From Cycloclasticus sp. symbiont of Poecilosclerida sp. N (GTDB taxonomy: Bacteria > Pseudomonadota > Gammaproteobacteria > Methylococcales > Cycloclasticaceae): 44,302 nt of DNA. The stretch lies in the NCBI GenBank assembly GCA_002101205.1, contig LWTM01000064.1, positions 1 through 44,302 of the forward strand, in the 5' to 3' direction. Shown here in pieces: positions 27,389 to 37,982 of the stretch (positions are counted from its first letter, which is position 1; the number at the start of each line of letters is the position of its first letter). Position numbers and translations under genes: made by a program. The notes below the pieces were generated by a model that was not told the origin of the DNA, did no database searches, and saw only the letters and a program-made list of their open reading frames with translations.

Positions 27389-27403
27389 TTATTCAGGTTA
27401 GAC

Positions 27404-27826
27404 ATGGCTCAAAAAAAAATAGAATTACCCCGTAAACTTGTTAATGAATTGCTTCATTACGCTCAGTTATCTCAAGAACACGAGGTGTGTGGATTGCTGG
27501 GCAAAGACAGCTGCGGGAAATTTTCGTTTTATCCCGTCGATAACGTTTCCGAAGAGCCCGCAACGCGTTTCTTAATGGCGCCTGAGTTACAGTTAGCCGC
27601 CATGAAAGAAATGAGAAACAAAGGGCAGGAACTGTTTGCTGTTTATCATTCACACCCAACCTCCCCCGCCATACCATCAGCGACAGATATTGAACTTGCC
27701 AACTACCCTGACGCGCTTTATCTGATCGTTTCTTTAAACACTAAGGGGGTACTTGAGATGCGCTGCTTTAAGCTATTGCACGATAAAAACATTGTCGAAA
27801 TAGTGTTGCGGATGAAGGAAGATTAG
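27404..27826 (+). CDS. JAMM/MPN+ metallopeptidase (M67)
   Basis: 140-residue Mov34/MPN-type protein with an intact zinc site: Glu27 (HEVCGLLG), His82 and His84 (YHSHP) and Asp95 (SATDIE). Stand-alone bacterial members cleave C-terminal extensions or amide/isopeptide bonds, for example in sulphur-carrier processing, but the substrate here is unknown. No ThiS or MoaD-like partner gene is adjacent. It ends the hemA-prfA-prmC gene string, 15 bases after prmC. Confidence 0.85.
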   Translation: MAQKKIELPRKLVNELLHYAQLSQEHEVCGLLGKDSCGKFSFYPVDNVSEEPATRFLMAPELQLAAMKEMRNKGQELFAVYHSHPTSPAIPSATDIELANYPDALYLIVSLNTKGVLEMRCFKLLHDKNIVEIVLRMKED

Positions 27827-28031
27827 GCTTTATCTCCTTGAGAAACAAAAAGCTTTCGCCCTGAAGCATTACCTACGGCCCCCGCCCGTCCATTTTACAA
27901 CGTGTTGGGGCTCACCCGACAAAGCATGGGCTCAGTTGAGCGGTAGGCTTATACCGCCTTACTAAAACTTATCCTTGGGCGGCCGGCTGCGCAAAAGAGA
28001 TGAACGCCCTGGCGGTAGCGAGTTCACTGGC

Positions 28032-29465
28032 CTATCCCTTCAGTTTTTCCTGCAATAATTTATTCACTTGCTGTGGATTAGCTTTGCCTTGGGTCTGCTT
28101 CATAATACTGCCCACAAAAAAGCCTAGCACTTTAGTTTTACCTGCGCGGAACTGTTCAACTTGGGCTTCATTATTGACCATCAATTGGTCAATAATTTTT
28201 TCCAATTCACCGCTATCAGAAATTTGCATTAAGCCTTCTCGTTCGATTATTTCATCCACCGTCGCATCGCTTGTCGATAAGTGTTCAAAAACTTGCTTGG
28301 CAATTTTCCCAGAAATAGTTTGATCGGCGATTCTGTTCACTAAACCACCTAAGCGCTCGGCGGTCACGGGGCTCGCCGATATATTTAATGTGTGTTGTTT
28401 CAAGAAGGCGCTGAGCTCACCCATCACCCAGTTCGCTACAAGCTTTGTTTCGCCATTAGAGTAACTCACGGCATCTTCGTAGTAATCGGCCATTGCGCGT
28501 TGCGTTGTTAACACATCACAGTCGTATTCATTGAGCTTATACTGCGTTTGAAAGCGCTGTTTTTTTGCCTCTGGCAACTCGGGTAACGTTGCACGCGTTT
28601 CATCCAACAATTCAGACGTGATCTCCACCGGCAGTAAGTCTGGACAAGGAAAGTAACGGTAATCGTTCGCTTCTTCTTTCGAACGCATGGACCGCGTTTC
28701 ATTTTTATCTGCGTCATACAAACGCGTTTCTTGTACCACTGAGCCGCCTGATTCAATCACATCAATTTGACGTTCAACCTCATGCGCAATCGCCTTTTCT
28801 ATAAAACGAAATGAGTTCAAGTTTTTAATTTCTGCTCGCGTACCGAGTTCTTTTTGACCCACGGGTCTAACCGACACGTTCACATCACAGCGGAAAGAAC
28901 CTTCTTGCATATTGCCGTCGCAAATACCTAAGTACTGCACCAAGGTATGCATTTTTTTAACATAAGCCACCGCTTCAACTGATGAGCGCATATCTGGTTC
29001 TGATACAATTTCAAGCAACGGCGTGCCGGCGCGGTTTAAATCCACTCCCGTCTTGCCTTGATAATCTTCGTGTAATGATTTTCCCGCATCTTCTTCTAAA
29101 TGTGCTCGGGTGACACCGATTGTTTTCGTTTCGCCATCGACCACGATATTGATGTTACCTAAGCCAACAATCGGCTTGTCAAACTGACTCGTTTGGTAGC
29201 CTTTGGGCAAATCAGGGTAGAAATAATTTTTCCGCGCAAAAACACAATACGGCGCAATATGCGCGCCTATCGCCAAACCAAACCTCACCGCAAAACGCAC
29301 CGCCTGTTCATTCAATACAGGCAAGGTGCCTGGCAAACCTAAGTCTACCGCACAGGCCTGCGTATTCGGCTGCGCGCCATAAGCGGTTGAAGCGCCAGAG
29401 AAAATCTTAGATTTTGTTGCTAACTGCACGTGTATTTCGAGCCCAATGACGGTTTCCCATTGCAT
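28032..29465 (-). CDS. gatB: Asp/Glu-tRNA(Asn/Gln) amidotransferase subunit B
   Basis: Kinase/tRNA-binding subunit that activates mischarged Glu-tRNA(Gln) or Asp-tRNA(Asn). It begins [20 protein letters not shown] and shows the catalytic-domain signatures [19 protein letters not shown] and [17 protein letters not shown], plus the C-terminal YqeY-like tail. The ATG at 29465 has an excellent AGGAGG site; the frame upstream to 29510 is rejected. It is last in gatC-gatA-gatB, two bases after gatA. Whether a glnS gene exists elsewhere cannot be judged here. Confidence 0.97.
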   Translation of the reverse strand: MQWETVIGLEIHVQLATKSKIFSGASTAYGAQPNTQACAVDLGLPGTLPVLNEQAVRFAVRFGLAIGAHIAPYCVFARKNYFYPDLPKGYQTSQFDKPIVGLGNINIVVDGETKTIGVTRAHLEEDAGKSLHEDYQGKTGVDLNRAGTPLLEIVSEPDMRSSVEAVAYVKKMHTLVQYLGICDGNMQEGSFRCDVNVSVRPVGQKELGTRAEIKNLNSFRFIEKAIAHEVERQIDVIESGGSVVQETRLYDADKNETRSMRSKEEANDYRYFPCPDLLPVEITSELLDETRATLPELPEAKKQRFQTQYKLNEYDCDVLTTQRAMADYYEDAVSYSNGETKLVANWVMGELSAFLKQHTLNISASPVTAERLGGLVNRIADQTISGKIAKQVFEHLSTSDATVDEIIEREGLMQISDSGELEKIIDQLMVNNEAQVEQFRAGKTKVLGFFVGSIMKQTQGKANPQQVNKLLQEKLKG

Positions 29466-29467
29466 GA

Positions 29468-30931
29468 TTAACCCTCCTGCCCAAAACCTGCGGGCACGGC
29501 GAGGTGCCAATCGGTTAATTGCTGGTACTGGTGCGCAACATTTAACAAGCGCGACTCATCAAAATAATTACCTATTAACTGCAGCCCGACGGGTTTTTTG
29601 TCCACAAAACCACAAGGGACCGACATACCCGGCAATCCTGCTAAATTCACACCAATGGTAAAAATATCAGACAAATACATCGACACAGGATCATCTTTTT
29701 TCTCACCTGCCGAGAAAGCAACCGACGGCGCTGTTGCACTGGCGATAATGTCCACCTCTTTAAAGGCTTCAACAAAATCGTTTTTGATTAAACGTCGCAC
29801 TTGCTGCGCTTTTTTATAATACGCATCGTAATACCCGACAGATAAAACATATGTACCCATCATGATTCGGCGCTTTACTTCATCGCCGAAACCTTCACCA
29901 CGTGATCGCGTGTATAAGTCTTCTAGGTCTTTTGGTGAATCACAACGATAACCAAAACGCACGCCGTCAAAACGCGATAAATTGGCTGAGCATTCTGCTG
30001 GCGCAACGACATAATAAGCCGGCACAGAGAGGTTTATATTTGGCAAACTGATTTCTTTTATATTTGCACCCGCAGACTGAATAGCGTCGATCGCCTCTTC
30101 TACTCTTAAACGAACGTCCGCGTCCAGGTCATCGGTAAAAAATTCTTTCGGCAAACCGAGCGTTAAGCCTTTTATAGAATCGCCTAGGTGAACGACTAAA
30201 TCGTCCACCGGCTTATCAGCGCTGGTTGAATCTTTCTCATCAAAGCCTGACATCGCTTGCAACATAATCGCCGCATCTTCAGCGCTCGTTGCAAGCGAAC
30301 CTGCCTGGTCTAAACTCGACGCGAAAGCAATCATGCCATAACGCGACACACGACCATAGGTTGGCTTAATACCGGTGATACCACAAAAAGCCGCCGGTTG
30401 ACGAATAGAGCCACCCGTATCTGTGCCGCTGGCAATCGGCGCTAATCGCGCCGCTACAGCAACGGCTGAACCACCGGACGAGCCACCTGATACAGTGTTT
30501 AGGTCCCACGGGTTTTTCACCGCGCCATAAAAACTGGTTTCATTCGATGAACCCATAGCAAATTCATCCATATTGGTTTTGCCCAGCAAAACCGCACCCG
30601 CTCGCTCCAATTTACTCACCGCTGTCGCCGTATAAGGCGCGACAAAATTATCTAACATCTTAGAGCCGCAACTTGTTCTTAGCCCCCGTGTACAAAAAAT
30701 ATCTTTATGCAATAAAGGTATGCCTGTTAACAGACCTGCATTCCCGGCTTGAATACATTTATCCGCTTGCGCGGCCTCGAGTAACGCCGCTTCGCCGTTT
30801 AACGTGATAACGCTGTTTAGCTCGCCATCTAAGCGCTCGATTCTGCTTAAGAAATATTGGCTCAATTCAACCGACGATATCTCTTTACTCCGTAAGCTAT
30901 AAGATAGCTGTTTTAGTGATTTTTTATACAT
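29468..30931 (-). CDS. gatA: Asp/Glu-tRNA(Asn/Gln) amidotransferase subunit A
   Basis: Amidase subunit that releases ammonia from glutamine. The Ser-cis-Ser-Lys triad is intact: Lys76 (LLHKDIF), Ser151 (SGGSSGGSA) and the nucleophile Ser175 ([12 protein letters not shown]). 487 residues, full length. It lies 19 bases downstream of gatC. Confidence 0.97.
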   Translation of the reverse strand: MYKKSLKQLSYSLRSKEISSVELSQYFLSRIERLDGELNSVITLNGEAALLEAAQADKCIQAGNAGLLTGIPLLHKDIFCTRGLRTSCGSKMLDNFVAPYTATAVSKLERAGAVLLGKTNMDEFAMGSSNETSFYGAVKNPWDLNTVSGGSSGGSAVAVAARLAPIASGTDTGGSIRQPAAFCGITGIKPTYGRVSRYGMIAFASSLDQAGSLATSAEDAAIMLQAMSGFDEKDSTSADKPVDDLVVHLGDSIKGLTLGLPKEFFTDDLDADVRLRVEEAIDAIQSAGANIKEISLPNINLSVPAYYVVAPAECSANLSRFDGVRFGYRCDSPKDLEDLYTRSRGEGFGDEVKRRIMMGTYVLSVGYYDAYYKKAQQVRRLIKNDFVEAFKEVDIIASATAPSVAFSAGEKKDDPVSMYLSDIFTIGVNLAGLPGMSVPCGFVDKKPVGLQLIGNYFDESRLLNVAHQYQQLTDWHLAVPAGFGQEG

Positions 30932-30950
30932 TTTTACGTTTCAATGGCGG

Positions 30951-31238
30951 TTAATCGATAACTTTTGGCACAAGAAACAAACCGTCTTCGGTGTCCGGCG
31001 CATTTTGTTGCAATAAGTCTCGTTGATTGATTTCCGTTACAGTATCCGCTCTCAACCGTTGTGACAGATCTAATGGGTGCTCCATGGGTTCAATATCAGA
31101 CGTATCAACTTGGTTCATCTGCTCGACCAGGCCCATAATACTCGACAAATCTGACGCATAAGATTCGAGTTGTTCTTGTTGAATACCTAATCTCGCCAAA
31201 TGTGCGATTTTCAGTACATCTTCGGTCTGAATTGTCAT
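30951..31238 (-). CDS. gatC: Asp/Glu-tRNA(Asn/Gln) amidotransferase subunit C
   Basis: Small belt subunit that stabilises GatA-GatB. The 95-residue product shows VLKIAHLARLGI, LSSIMGLVEQMNQVDT and the C-terminal DTEDGLFLVPKVID, all typical. It is the first gene of the gatCAB operon and divergent from mreB, with a 126-bp shared upstream region. Confidence 0.95.
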   Translation of the reverse strand: MTIQTEDVLKIAHLARLGIQQEQLESYASDLSSIMGLVEQMNQVDTSDIEPMEHPLDLSQRLRADTVTEINQRDLLQQNAPDTEDGLFLVPKVID

Positions 31239-31334
31239 AGAATGACCCCCTTTAATTTAGTTCGTACTTTAAAAACGTGCAAATTAACACAATTCGCGTC
31301 TTGCCCAAAGGGGTAAAGGGTTGTTAAAGTATAA

Positions 31335-32408
<1,074 letters not shown>

Positions 32409-32426
32409 ACAGAAAGGTTAATCGCT

Positions 32427-33311
32427 ATAAAACCCATTTTCTCAAAAGGCCCATCGACAAGCGCTCGATTTATAGCGGCCGCTATCATTTCTGTTTTATT
32501 GTTGCTTTTAGCCCCTCAAACGAATCAATTAAAAGACATTAAAGACGGTCTTTCTTTTATCGTACACCCCGTTCTTGTCCTCGTAGGCCTGCCGGTCAAT
32601 GCCTATAATTGGTTAATAGAAAGCACGAGTAGTCACACTAAGCTACTTGAAAAGAACCGCTCATTATCCTCCGAATTATTGTTTCTAAAAGCTAGATTAC
32701 AAAAATTTAAGTCGCTCGAAAAAGAGAACACGCGACTACATAGCCTACTCGAATCTTCCTTTAAATTAGGCGAACAATTTATCTCAGCAAGCCTCATCAA
32801 AGTTAATCAAAACCCAAACACTCAGCACATCGTTATCGATAAGGGAAGTCGCTTTAACCTCTATGCCGGTCAACCGGCTCTTAACGAAAATGGCGTTATC
32901 GGGCAGATTATCAATGTCCATCCTTTATCGTCGTCTATTATGCTCATTACTGACCCAAATCACGCTATACCCATTGAGATCAATAGAACGGGGCTTAGAA
33001 ACATCGCATCCGGCAGCGGCGCTAAAAACACATTAACACTCCCTTACCTACCTCATAACGCCGATATTAAGTTAGGTGATTTGCTAACAACCTCTGGCCT
33101 AGGTGGCGTTTTCCCAAAGGGCTATCCGGTTGCCACTATCACCAAACTGACGCCCTTATCAGGCGAAGCTTTTATCTACGCCGAGGCGACCACGGTCGCC
33201 AAGATTGAGCGCATACGAGACGTTTTATTAGTGTGGAGCAAACAAGAGCCTATACCCATCCTACCCATCGCACCTACCGAACCCAAACACTTAACCCCCC
33301 GTGCACGTTAA
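32427..33311 (+). CDS. mreC: Rod-shape protein MreC, apparent ATA start
   Basis: Periplasmic scaffold of the elongasome with one N-terminal membrane segment (SARFIAAAIISVLLLLLAP), a coiled coil (about 70-110) and the beta-rich MreC core with NGVIGQIINV and GLGGVFPKGYPVA. Homology extends upstream of the nearest TTG (32499) through IKPIFSKGPSTSAR, the usual MreC N-terminus (MKPLFSRGPS type). At that Met position the codon is ATA (32427), preceded by AAAGG at a good nine-base distance. Starting at the TTG would remove most of the membrane anchor. It overlaps mreD by 11 bases. Confidence 0.85.
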   Translation: MKPIFSKGPSTSARFIAAAIISVLLLLLAPQTNQLKDIKDGLSFIVHPVLVLVGLPVNAYNWLIESTSSHTKLLEKNRSLSSELLFLKARLQKFKSLEKENTRLHSLLESSFKLGEQFISASLIKVNQNPNTQHIVIDKGSRFNLYAGQPALNENGVIGQIINVHPLSSSIMLITDPNHAIPIEINRTGLRNIASGSGAKNTLTLPYLPHNADIKLGDLLTTSGLGGVFPKGYPVATITKLTPLSGEAFIYAEATTVAKIERIRDVLLVWSKQEPIPILPIAPTEPKHLTPRAR

Positions 33312-33786
33312 GTTCTCAGGCAACGTCATTATCTATTTGTCGCTGTTTATTGCGATGTGCTTAAATATCACGCCTTGGCCTAATCAATTTGCAAGCTTAA
33401 TGCCCAGTTGGACCTTACTGATACTGATGTACTGGAGCATCGCACTGCCGCATAAAGTAAGTGTTGGAACCGGGTTTTCAATCGGTATTCTTGTTGATAT
33501 TTTAACCGGTAGCGCACTAGGACAAAACGCCCTGATTTTTAGTATCGCTTCGTTCTTAAGTCACACCGTTTACTCCCGCCTAAGAAATTATCATGTCTGG
33601 CAACAAGCCTGTTTTATCCTTTTGTTTTTACTGGCAATGCGCTTTTTATCATTTTGGATTGGCCTGTTTTCAGGTCACGCCATCATTGGGTACCAATACT
33701 GGCTTCAGGCCCTCATAAGCGCGCTTATTTGGCCCGCTATTTTTGCTTGTTTACGGCTCACTAGAAGACGCTTTAGGGTCCAATAG
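33301..33786 (+). CDS. mreD: Rod-shape protein MreD
   Basis: Small integral membrane protein of the elongasome. The 161 residues are almost entirely hydrophobic, with about five or six membrane segments and the family feature FSIGILVDILTGSALGQNAL. It starts with GTG inside the end of mreC and ends just before mrdA. Confidence 0.9.
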   Translation: MHVKFSGNVIIYLSLFIAMCLNITPWPNQFASLMPSWTLLILMYWSIALPHKVSVGTGFSIGILVDILTGSALGQNALIFSIASFLSHTVYSRLRNYHVWQQACFILLFLLAMRFLSFWIGLFSGHAIIGYQYWLQALISALIWPAIFACLRLTRRRFRVQ

Positions 33787-33793
33787 TATCGCA

Positions 33794-35623
33794 ATGAAAA
33801 CAAGTTTCGATCTTAAAAACGCTTTGCACGAAAATCGTTTATTTTTATCGCGCTCCATCGCCCTTATTATTTTTGTTTTATTCTTGTTTTTCGCGCTTCT
33901 TGCAAGGCTGACCTATTTACAAATAGAGACGCACGAGAAATACTCTAATCTATCCCAAGATAATCGCGTCAAGTTATCGACCATCACACCGGTCAGGGGA
34001 CTTATTTTTGACCAATACGGTCGTGTACTAGCTGAAAACAACCCCCGCTACAGCCTCGAAATCATCCCTGAAAAAATTAAGGACATCGACTTAACCATTA
34101 AAAGACTCAGTGATTTATTACCTATTTCAAAGAATGAAATAGCGCGGTTTGAAAAACATCGAAAACAACAAAAACGCTTTAGCAGTATTCCATTAAGACG
34201 TCGCCTTAACGAGACCGAAGTCGCCATTTTTTCTGCTCGTCGCCATTTATTCCCAGGTGTCGATATTCACGCTCGGCTTCTAAGGCACTACCCGTACCCA
34301 GAACTTACCTCACATATCGTGGGTTATGTTGGTGCGATTACCGAAAAAGAGCTTAAGATTATTGACCCCATTAGTTATCGAGGCACTCGTTTTATTGGCA
34401 AAACGGGCATAGAAAAAACCTTTGAAAACAAACTCCACGGTGAGGTAGGTTACCAGCAGACAGAAAACACAGCTCAAGGCCGCTCAATTAAAGTCTTAAC
34501 AACCACCCCGCCTTTATCAGGCAGCAATCTCACTTTAAACATCGATATTGACCTACAAAGAATTGCTTACGATGCTCTCGGTGATTTCAGTGGTGCTATC
34601 GCTGCTATCGATACTCGAACCGGCGCGGTTCGCGCATTAGTCAGCAAGCCCGGGTTTAATGCAAACCTTTTTTCTAAAGGCATTGACCAGATCTCTTATA
34701 ATGTATTACAAACATCAGTCAAACATCCGTTATTCAATCGAGCGCTACATGGACAATATCCGCCAGGTTCCACATTAAAGCCTTTTTTTGGACTTGCCGG
34801 TCTTGAATACAATACGATAAAGCCAGACGAAAAGAGCCTCTGCCCAGGCTTTTATCAATTACCTAGGAACAAGCATAAATACCGTGACTGGAAAAAAGGC
34901 GGACACGGTATGACGACGTTGCACGATGCCATCGTTCAGTCCTGTGACGTGTACTTTTATAAATTAGCCCATCAACTGGAAATTGACCGGATGCACAGCT
35001 TTTTAACTAAATTTGGTTTCGGGAAAAAAACCGGGATTGATATTTTGGGCGAAAAAAGCGGCCTGCTGCCTTCTCGCGAATGGAAAAAACGCACCCGTAA
35101 TCAAGCGTGGCACCCAGGTGAGACACTGATTGTAGGGATCGGCCAAGGCTTTAATTTAACCACACCATTACAGCTCGCCCACGCAACAGCCCTTCTTGCA
35201 AATAAAGGTTCTGCGCTAACGCCGTCAATTATCTCTAGTATCGATAGCACCGTAACAAAAACAACCCGTGCAGCCCCGGTTAAATTGCTCAACGAAGCTC
35301 ATTGGGACTTAATCCATAACGCCATGTATGATGTTGTTAATGGGCCGCGTGGAACGGCTCGTAAAATCGGAACGGGCTCTGCTTATAAAATCGCCGGAAA
35401 AACGGGCACAACCCAAGTTTTTAGTGTCAAACAAGATGAAAAGTATGATGAAAAAAACGTGCCCGATCACCTAAAAGACCACGCTTTATTTATTGCATTC
35501 GCACCTGCTAAAGACCCTCAATTGGCCATTGCTGTTATCGTGGAAAATGGTGGGCACGGCGGCTCTGTCGCGGCCCCTATCGCGCGCAAGCTATTCGATC
35601 ATCATCTTACGGTCTCACCATGA
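33794..35623 (+). CDS. mrdA: Penicillin-binding protein 2
   Basis: Class B transpeptidase that cross-links lateral wall peptidoglycan with RodA. One N-terminal membrane anchor (about 18-42), the dimerisation region with VRGLIFDQYGRVLAENNPRY, and the transpeptidase domain with PPGSTLKPF (active Ser near 326), QSCDVYFYKLA (SxD motif) and AGKTGTTQVF. I chose the ATG at 33794 (MKTSFDLKNALHENRLF), giving 609 residues; the frame open to 33743 overlaps mreD and has no support. It overlaps rodA by four bases. Confidence 0.97.
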   Translation: MKTSFDLKNALHENRLFLSRSIALIIFVLFLFFALLARLTYLQIETHEKYSNLSQDNRVKLSTITPVRGLIFDQYGRVLAENNPRYSLEIIPEKIKDIDLTIKRLSDLLPISKNEIARFEKHRKQQKRFSSIPLRRRLNETEVAIFSARRHLFPGVDIHARLLRHYPYPELTSHIVGYVGAITEKELKIIDPISYRGTRFIGKTGIEKTFENKLHGEVGYQQTENTAQGRSIKVLTTTPPLSGSNLTLNIDIDLQRIAYDALGDFSGAIAAIDTRTGAVRALVSKPGFNANLFSKGIDQISYNVLQTSVKHPLFNRALHGQYPPGSTLKPFFGLAGLEYNTIKPDEKSLCPGFYQLPRNKHKYRDWKKGGHGMTTLHDAIVQSCDVYFYKLAHQLEIDRMHSFLTKFGFGKKTGIDILGEKSGLLPSREWKKRTRNQAWHPGETLIVGIGQGFNLTTPLQLAHATALLANKGSALTPSIISSIDSTVTKTTRAAPVKLLNEAHWDLIHNAMYDVVNGPRGTARKIGTGSAYKIAGKTGTTQVFSVKQDEKYDEKNVPDHLKDHALFIAFAPAKDPQLAIAVIVENGGHGGSVAAPIARKLFDHHLTVSP

Positions 35624-36750
35624 TTTATTCTTTTCAAACCAAGCAACACCACAATCATCAACGTAAAAGTGGGCTATTACAGCGTTTACACATCGACTTC
35701 ACATTATTCATTTTACTCGTCAGCTTGTCATCTATTGGCGTCCTTATTCTGACGAGTTCAGGACAAGAAGACGTGGGGCTGCTTCAACGACAAGTCACCC
35801 GCTTAGGTATCTCTTTTTTCGTCATGCTAATCGTTGCCCAAATCCCACCACATATTTTTAAGATGTTTACCCCTTGGCTGTTTTTACTGGGTATCTTACT
35901 TTTACTCGGCGTCTTATTCGCAGGCGACGTAGGCAAAGGTGCGCAGCGTTGGCTAGACCTGGGGTTTTTCCGCTTTCAGCCATCCGAATTACTCAAGATA
36001 GCAACGCCCATGATGATCGCTTGGTATCTCGCCGAAAAACGCTTACCTCCAAGCCCTAAGCATATTGTCTTTGCGACCATTTTTATCGCTATTCCAACGG
36101 TATTAATTGCCAAACAACCGGATTTAGGTACTTCCATCTTAATTGCGAGTTCAGGCATCGCCGCCCTATTTCTTGCCGGTATTTCTTGGCGACTTATCCT
36201 GGGTGTTATTACTGTTGGCACTGCCCTCACCCCTGTACTTTGGGGCTTTATGAAGGATTACCAAAAACAAAGAGTCCTCACCTTTCTTAACCCAGAAAAT
36301 GACCCACTTGGCACTGGTTACCATATTATTCAATCAAAAATAGCCATTGGCTCAGGTGGACTTTACGGGAAAGGCTGGATGAATGGCTCACAAGCACGGC
36401 TTGAATTTCTACCCGAAAGCTCAACTGACTTTATTTTCGCCGTCTTTTCAGAAGAGTTTGGCTTAATAGGCTGCATCGCTCTATTAACCATTTATTTATT
36501 AATTTTTATTCGTTCGACCTACATAGCAATTCAAGCACAAGACACCTTCTGCCGTTTACTCGCCGGCAGTTTGGCTCTCACCTTTTTTGTTTATTTGTTT
36601 GTAAACGTAGGTATGGTGACGGGCATTTTGCCGGTCGTCGGTATACCCTTACCTTTAGTTAGTTATGGTGGCACATCCATGGTTACTTTATTAATTGGCT
36701 TTGGTATATTAATGTCCATACACACTCACCGAAAATTATTCTTATCCTAG
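35620..36750 (+). CDS. rodA: Peptidoglycan polymerase RodA
   Basis: SEDS glycosyltransferase that polymerises lipid II with PBP2. 376 residues with about ten membrane segments. Family signatures include GKGAQRWLDLGFFRFQPSEL, KQPDLGTSI, GSGGLYGKGW, LPESSTDFIFAVFSEEFGL and VVGIPLPLVSYGGTSM. Overlap with mrdA indicates coupled translation. Confidence 0.97.
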   Translation: MIYSFQTKQHHNHQRKSGLLQRLHIDFTLFILLVSLSSIGVLILTSSGQEDVGLLQRQVTRLGISFFVMLIVAQIPPHIFKMFTPWLFLLGILLLLGVLFAGDVGKGAQRWLDLGFFRFQPSELLKIATPMMIAWYLAEKRLPPSPKHIVFATIFIAIPTVLIAKQPDLGTSILIASSGIAALFLAGISWRLILGVITVGTALTPVLWGFMKDYQKQRVLTFLNPENDPLGTGYHIIQSKIAIGSGGLYGKGWMNGSQARLEFLPESSTDFIFAVFSEEFGLIGCIALLTIYLLIFIRSTYIAIQAQDTFCRLLAGSLALTFFVYLFVNVGMVTGILPVVGIPLPLVSYGGTSMVTLLIGFGILMSIHTHRKLFLS

Positions 36751-36759
36751 GACCCGGCC

Positions 36760-37749
36760 ATGAAAATACGTTTTTCCCATACCATTCTTGCTATATCAGT
36801 GACTTTTTTTTCACTCAATGCTTGCGCCGTAAAAACATCTATTTATAACGATTTTATCGAAAAAATGGTGTCTGAACACCAATTTGACCGCGACAAACTC
36901 AGCGCGTTATTAAACAAATCAGTCGTTAAAGAAAGCATTCTTAAAGCCATGTCTTCACCCGCTGAAAAACGCCTGGAGTGGCACAGCTATCGTAAAATCT
37001 TTCTAAAATCTAATCGTATTAACGGCGGTATAAAGTTTTGGCGAGAAAACAAAAAATTGCTAGATGCAGCGTCTAAAAAATATGGCATTCCAGCTGAAAT
37101 AATCGTTGCCATTATCGGTGTTGAAACGCGTTATGGTGGCAATACCGGCTCATACAAAGTACTCGACTCACTCACCACATTGGGGTTTCATTTCCCTAAG
37201 CGAGCCAAGTTTTTCAAATCCGAACTAGAGCACTTCTTACTGTTGTGCCGTGAAGAAGGCTTCGACCCATACGAACAAAAAGGTTCATATGCCGGTGCCA
37301 TGGGGAAGTCTCAATTTATATCAAGCAGTTACCGAGCTTACGCAGTTGACGGTGATGGCGACAGTAAACGAGACTTGTGGAATAGTCACGCCGATATCAT
37401 TCACAGCGTCGCTAACTACTTTTCTAAACATCATTGGAGCGATTCACCGCTTATCACTCAACAAACAACTGTCAAAGGTGATGCGCATAAAACATTACTT
37501 AATCGGACACTTAAACCTATAAACACCCTAAAGCAGCTATCAGAACAAGGCGTTCAAGTACCATCAAATATCGCAAACTCTACTATTGTTAGGCTGTTGG
37601 AATTAAAACAAAAAGAACACTCAGAGTTTTGGCTAACCTTTCATAATTTTTACGTCATTACTCGTTATAACCACAGTCACTTATACGCGATGGCTGTGTC
37701 TCAATTGGGGCAAGAGATTAAAAAAGGCTTCTTAAAAGAACATCCATAA
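36760..37749 (+). CDS. mltB: Membrane-bound lytic murein transglycosylase B
   Basis: Cleaves the glycan strand to 1,6-anhydro ends. The N-terminal signal has a lipobox-like LNAC (Cys22), so it is probably a lipoprotein. The catalytic Glu is in GVETRYGGNTGSYKVLDSL, and GSYAGAMGKSQFISSSYRAY and DGDGDSKRDLWN are MltB signatures. 329 residues. It lies nine bases after rodA. The rlpA gene that often follows is not found before dacA. Confidence 0.93.
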   Translation: MKIRFSHTILAISVTFFSLNACAVKTSIYNDFIEKMVSEHQFDRDKLSALLNKSVVKESILKAMSSPAEKRLEWHSYRKIFLKSNRINGGIKFWRENKKLLDAASKKYGIPAEIIVAIIGVETRYGGNTGSYKVLDSLTTLGFHFPKRAKFFKSELEHFLLLCREEGFDPYEQKGSYAGAMGKSQFISSSYRAYAVDGDGDSKRDLWNSHADIIHSVANYFSKHHWSDSPLITQQTTVKGDAHKTLLNRTLKPINTLKQLSEQGVQVPSNIANSTIVRLLELKQKEHSEFWLTFHNFYVITRYNHSHLYAMAVSQLGQEIKKGFLKEHP

Positions 37750-37935
37750 ATACGTTTTTTCGTCGCCTCATTAATTTTTTTCTCTTAGGCCGCGTGTCAC
37801 TGTCAAACCTCTTTGTCGATGAAAGCTCATGTTCATATGGAATGTTGGGGGCGCACTGCTTTGTAGCTGGTACTGACTTAACTGAGAAACTTGTCTGACG
37901 GCATCTGTCACTACCTCTTCAGATAAGCGCTTGCA

Positions 37936-37944
37936 TGATATAAT
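37936..37944 (+). promoter_or_regulatory. Extended -10 promoter of dacA
   Basis: TGATATAAT, a perfect extended -10 (TGnTATAAT), about 40 bases before the dacA ATG. The -35 region is poor, as is common with extended -10 promoters. Confidence 0.5.
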
Positions 37945-37982
37945 TTTCATTTAAATTCATACTCAATAGCTTTAAATTACTC

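Noticed and set aside
32499..33311. TTG at 32499 as the mreC start
   Set aside because: It would remove most of the membrane anchor and the conserved N-terminal motif, and it has no ribosome site.
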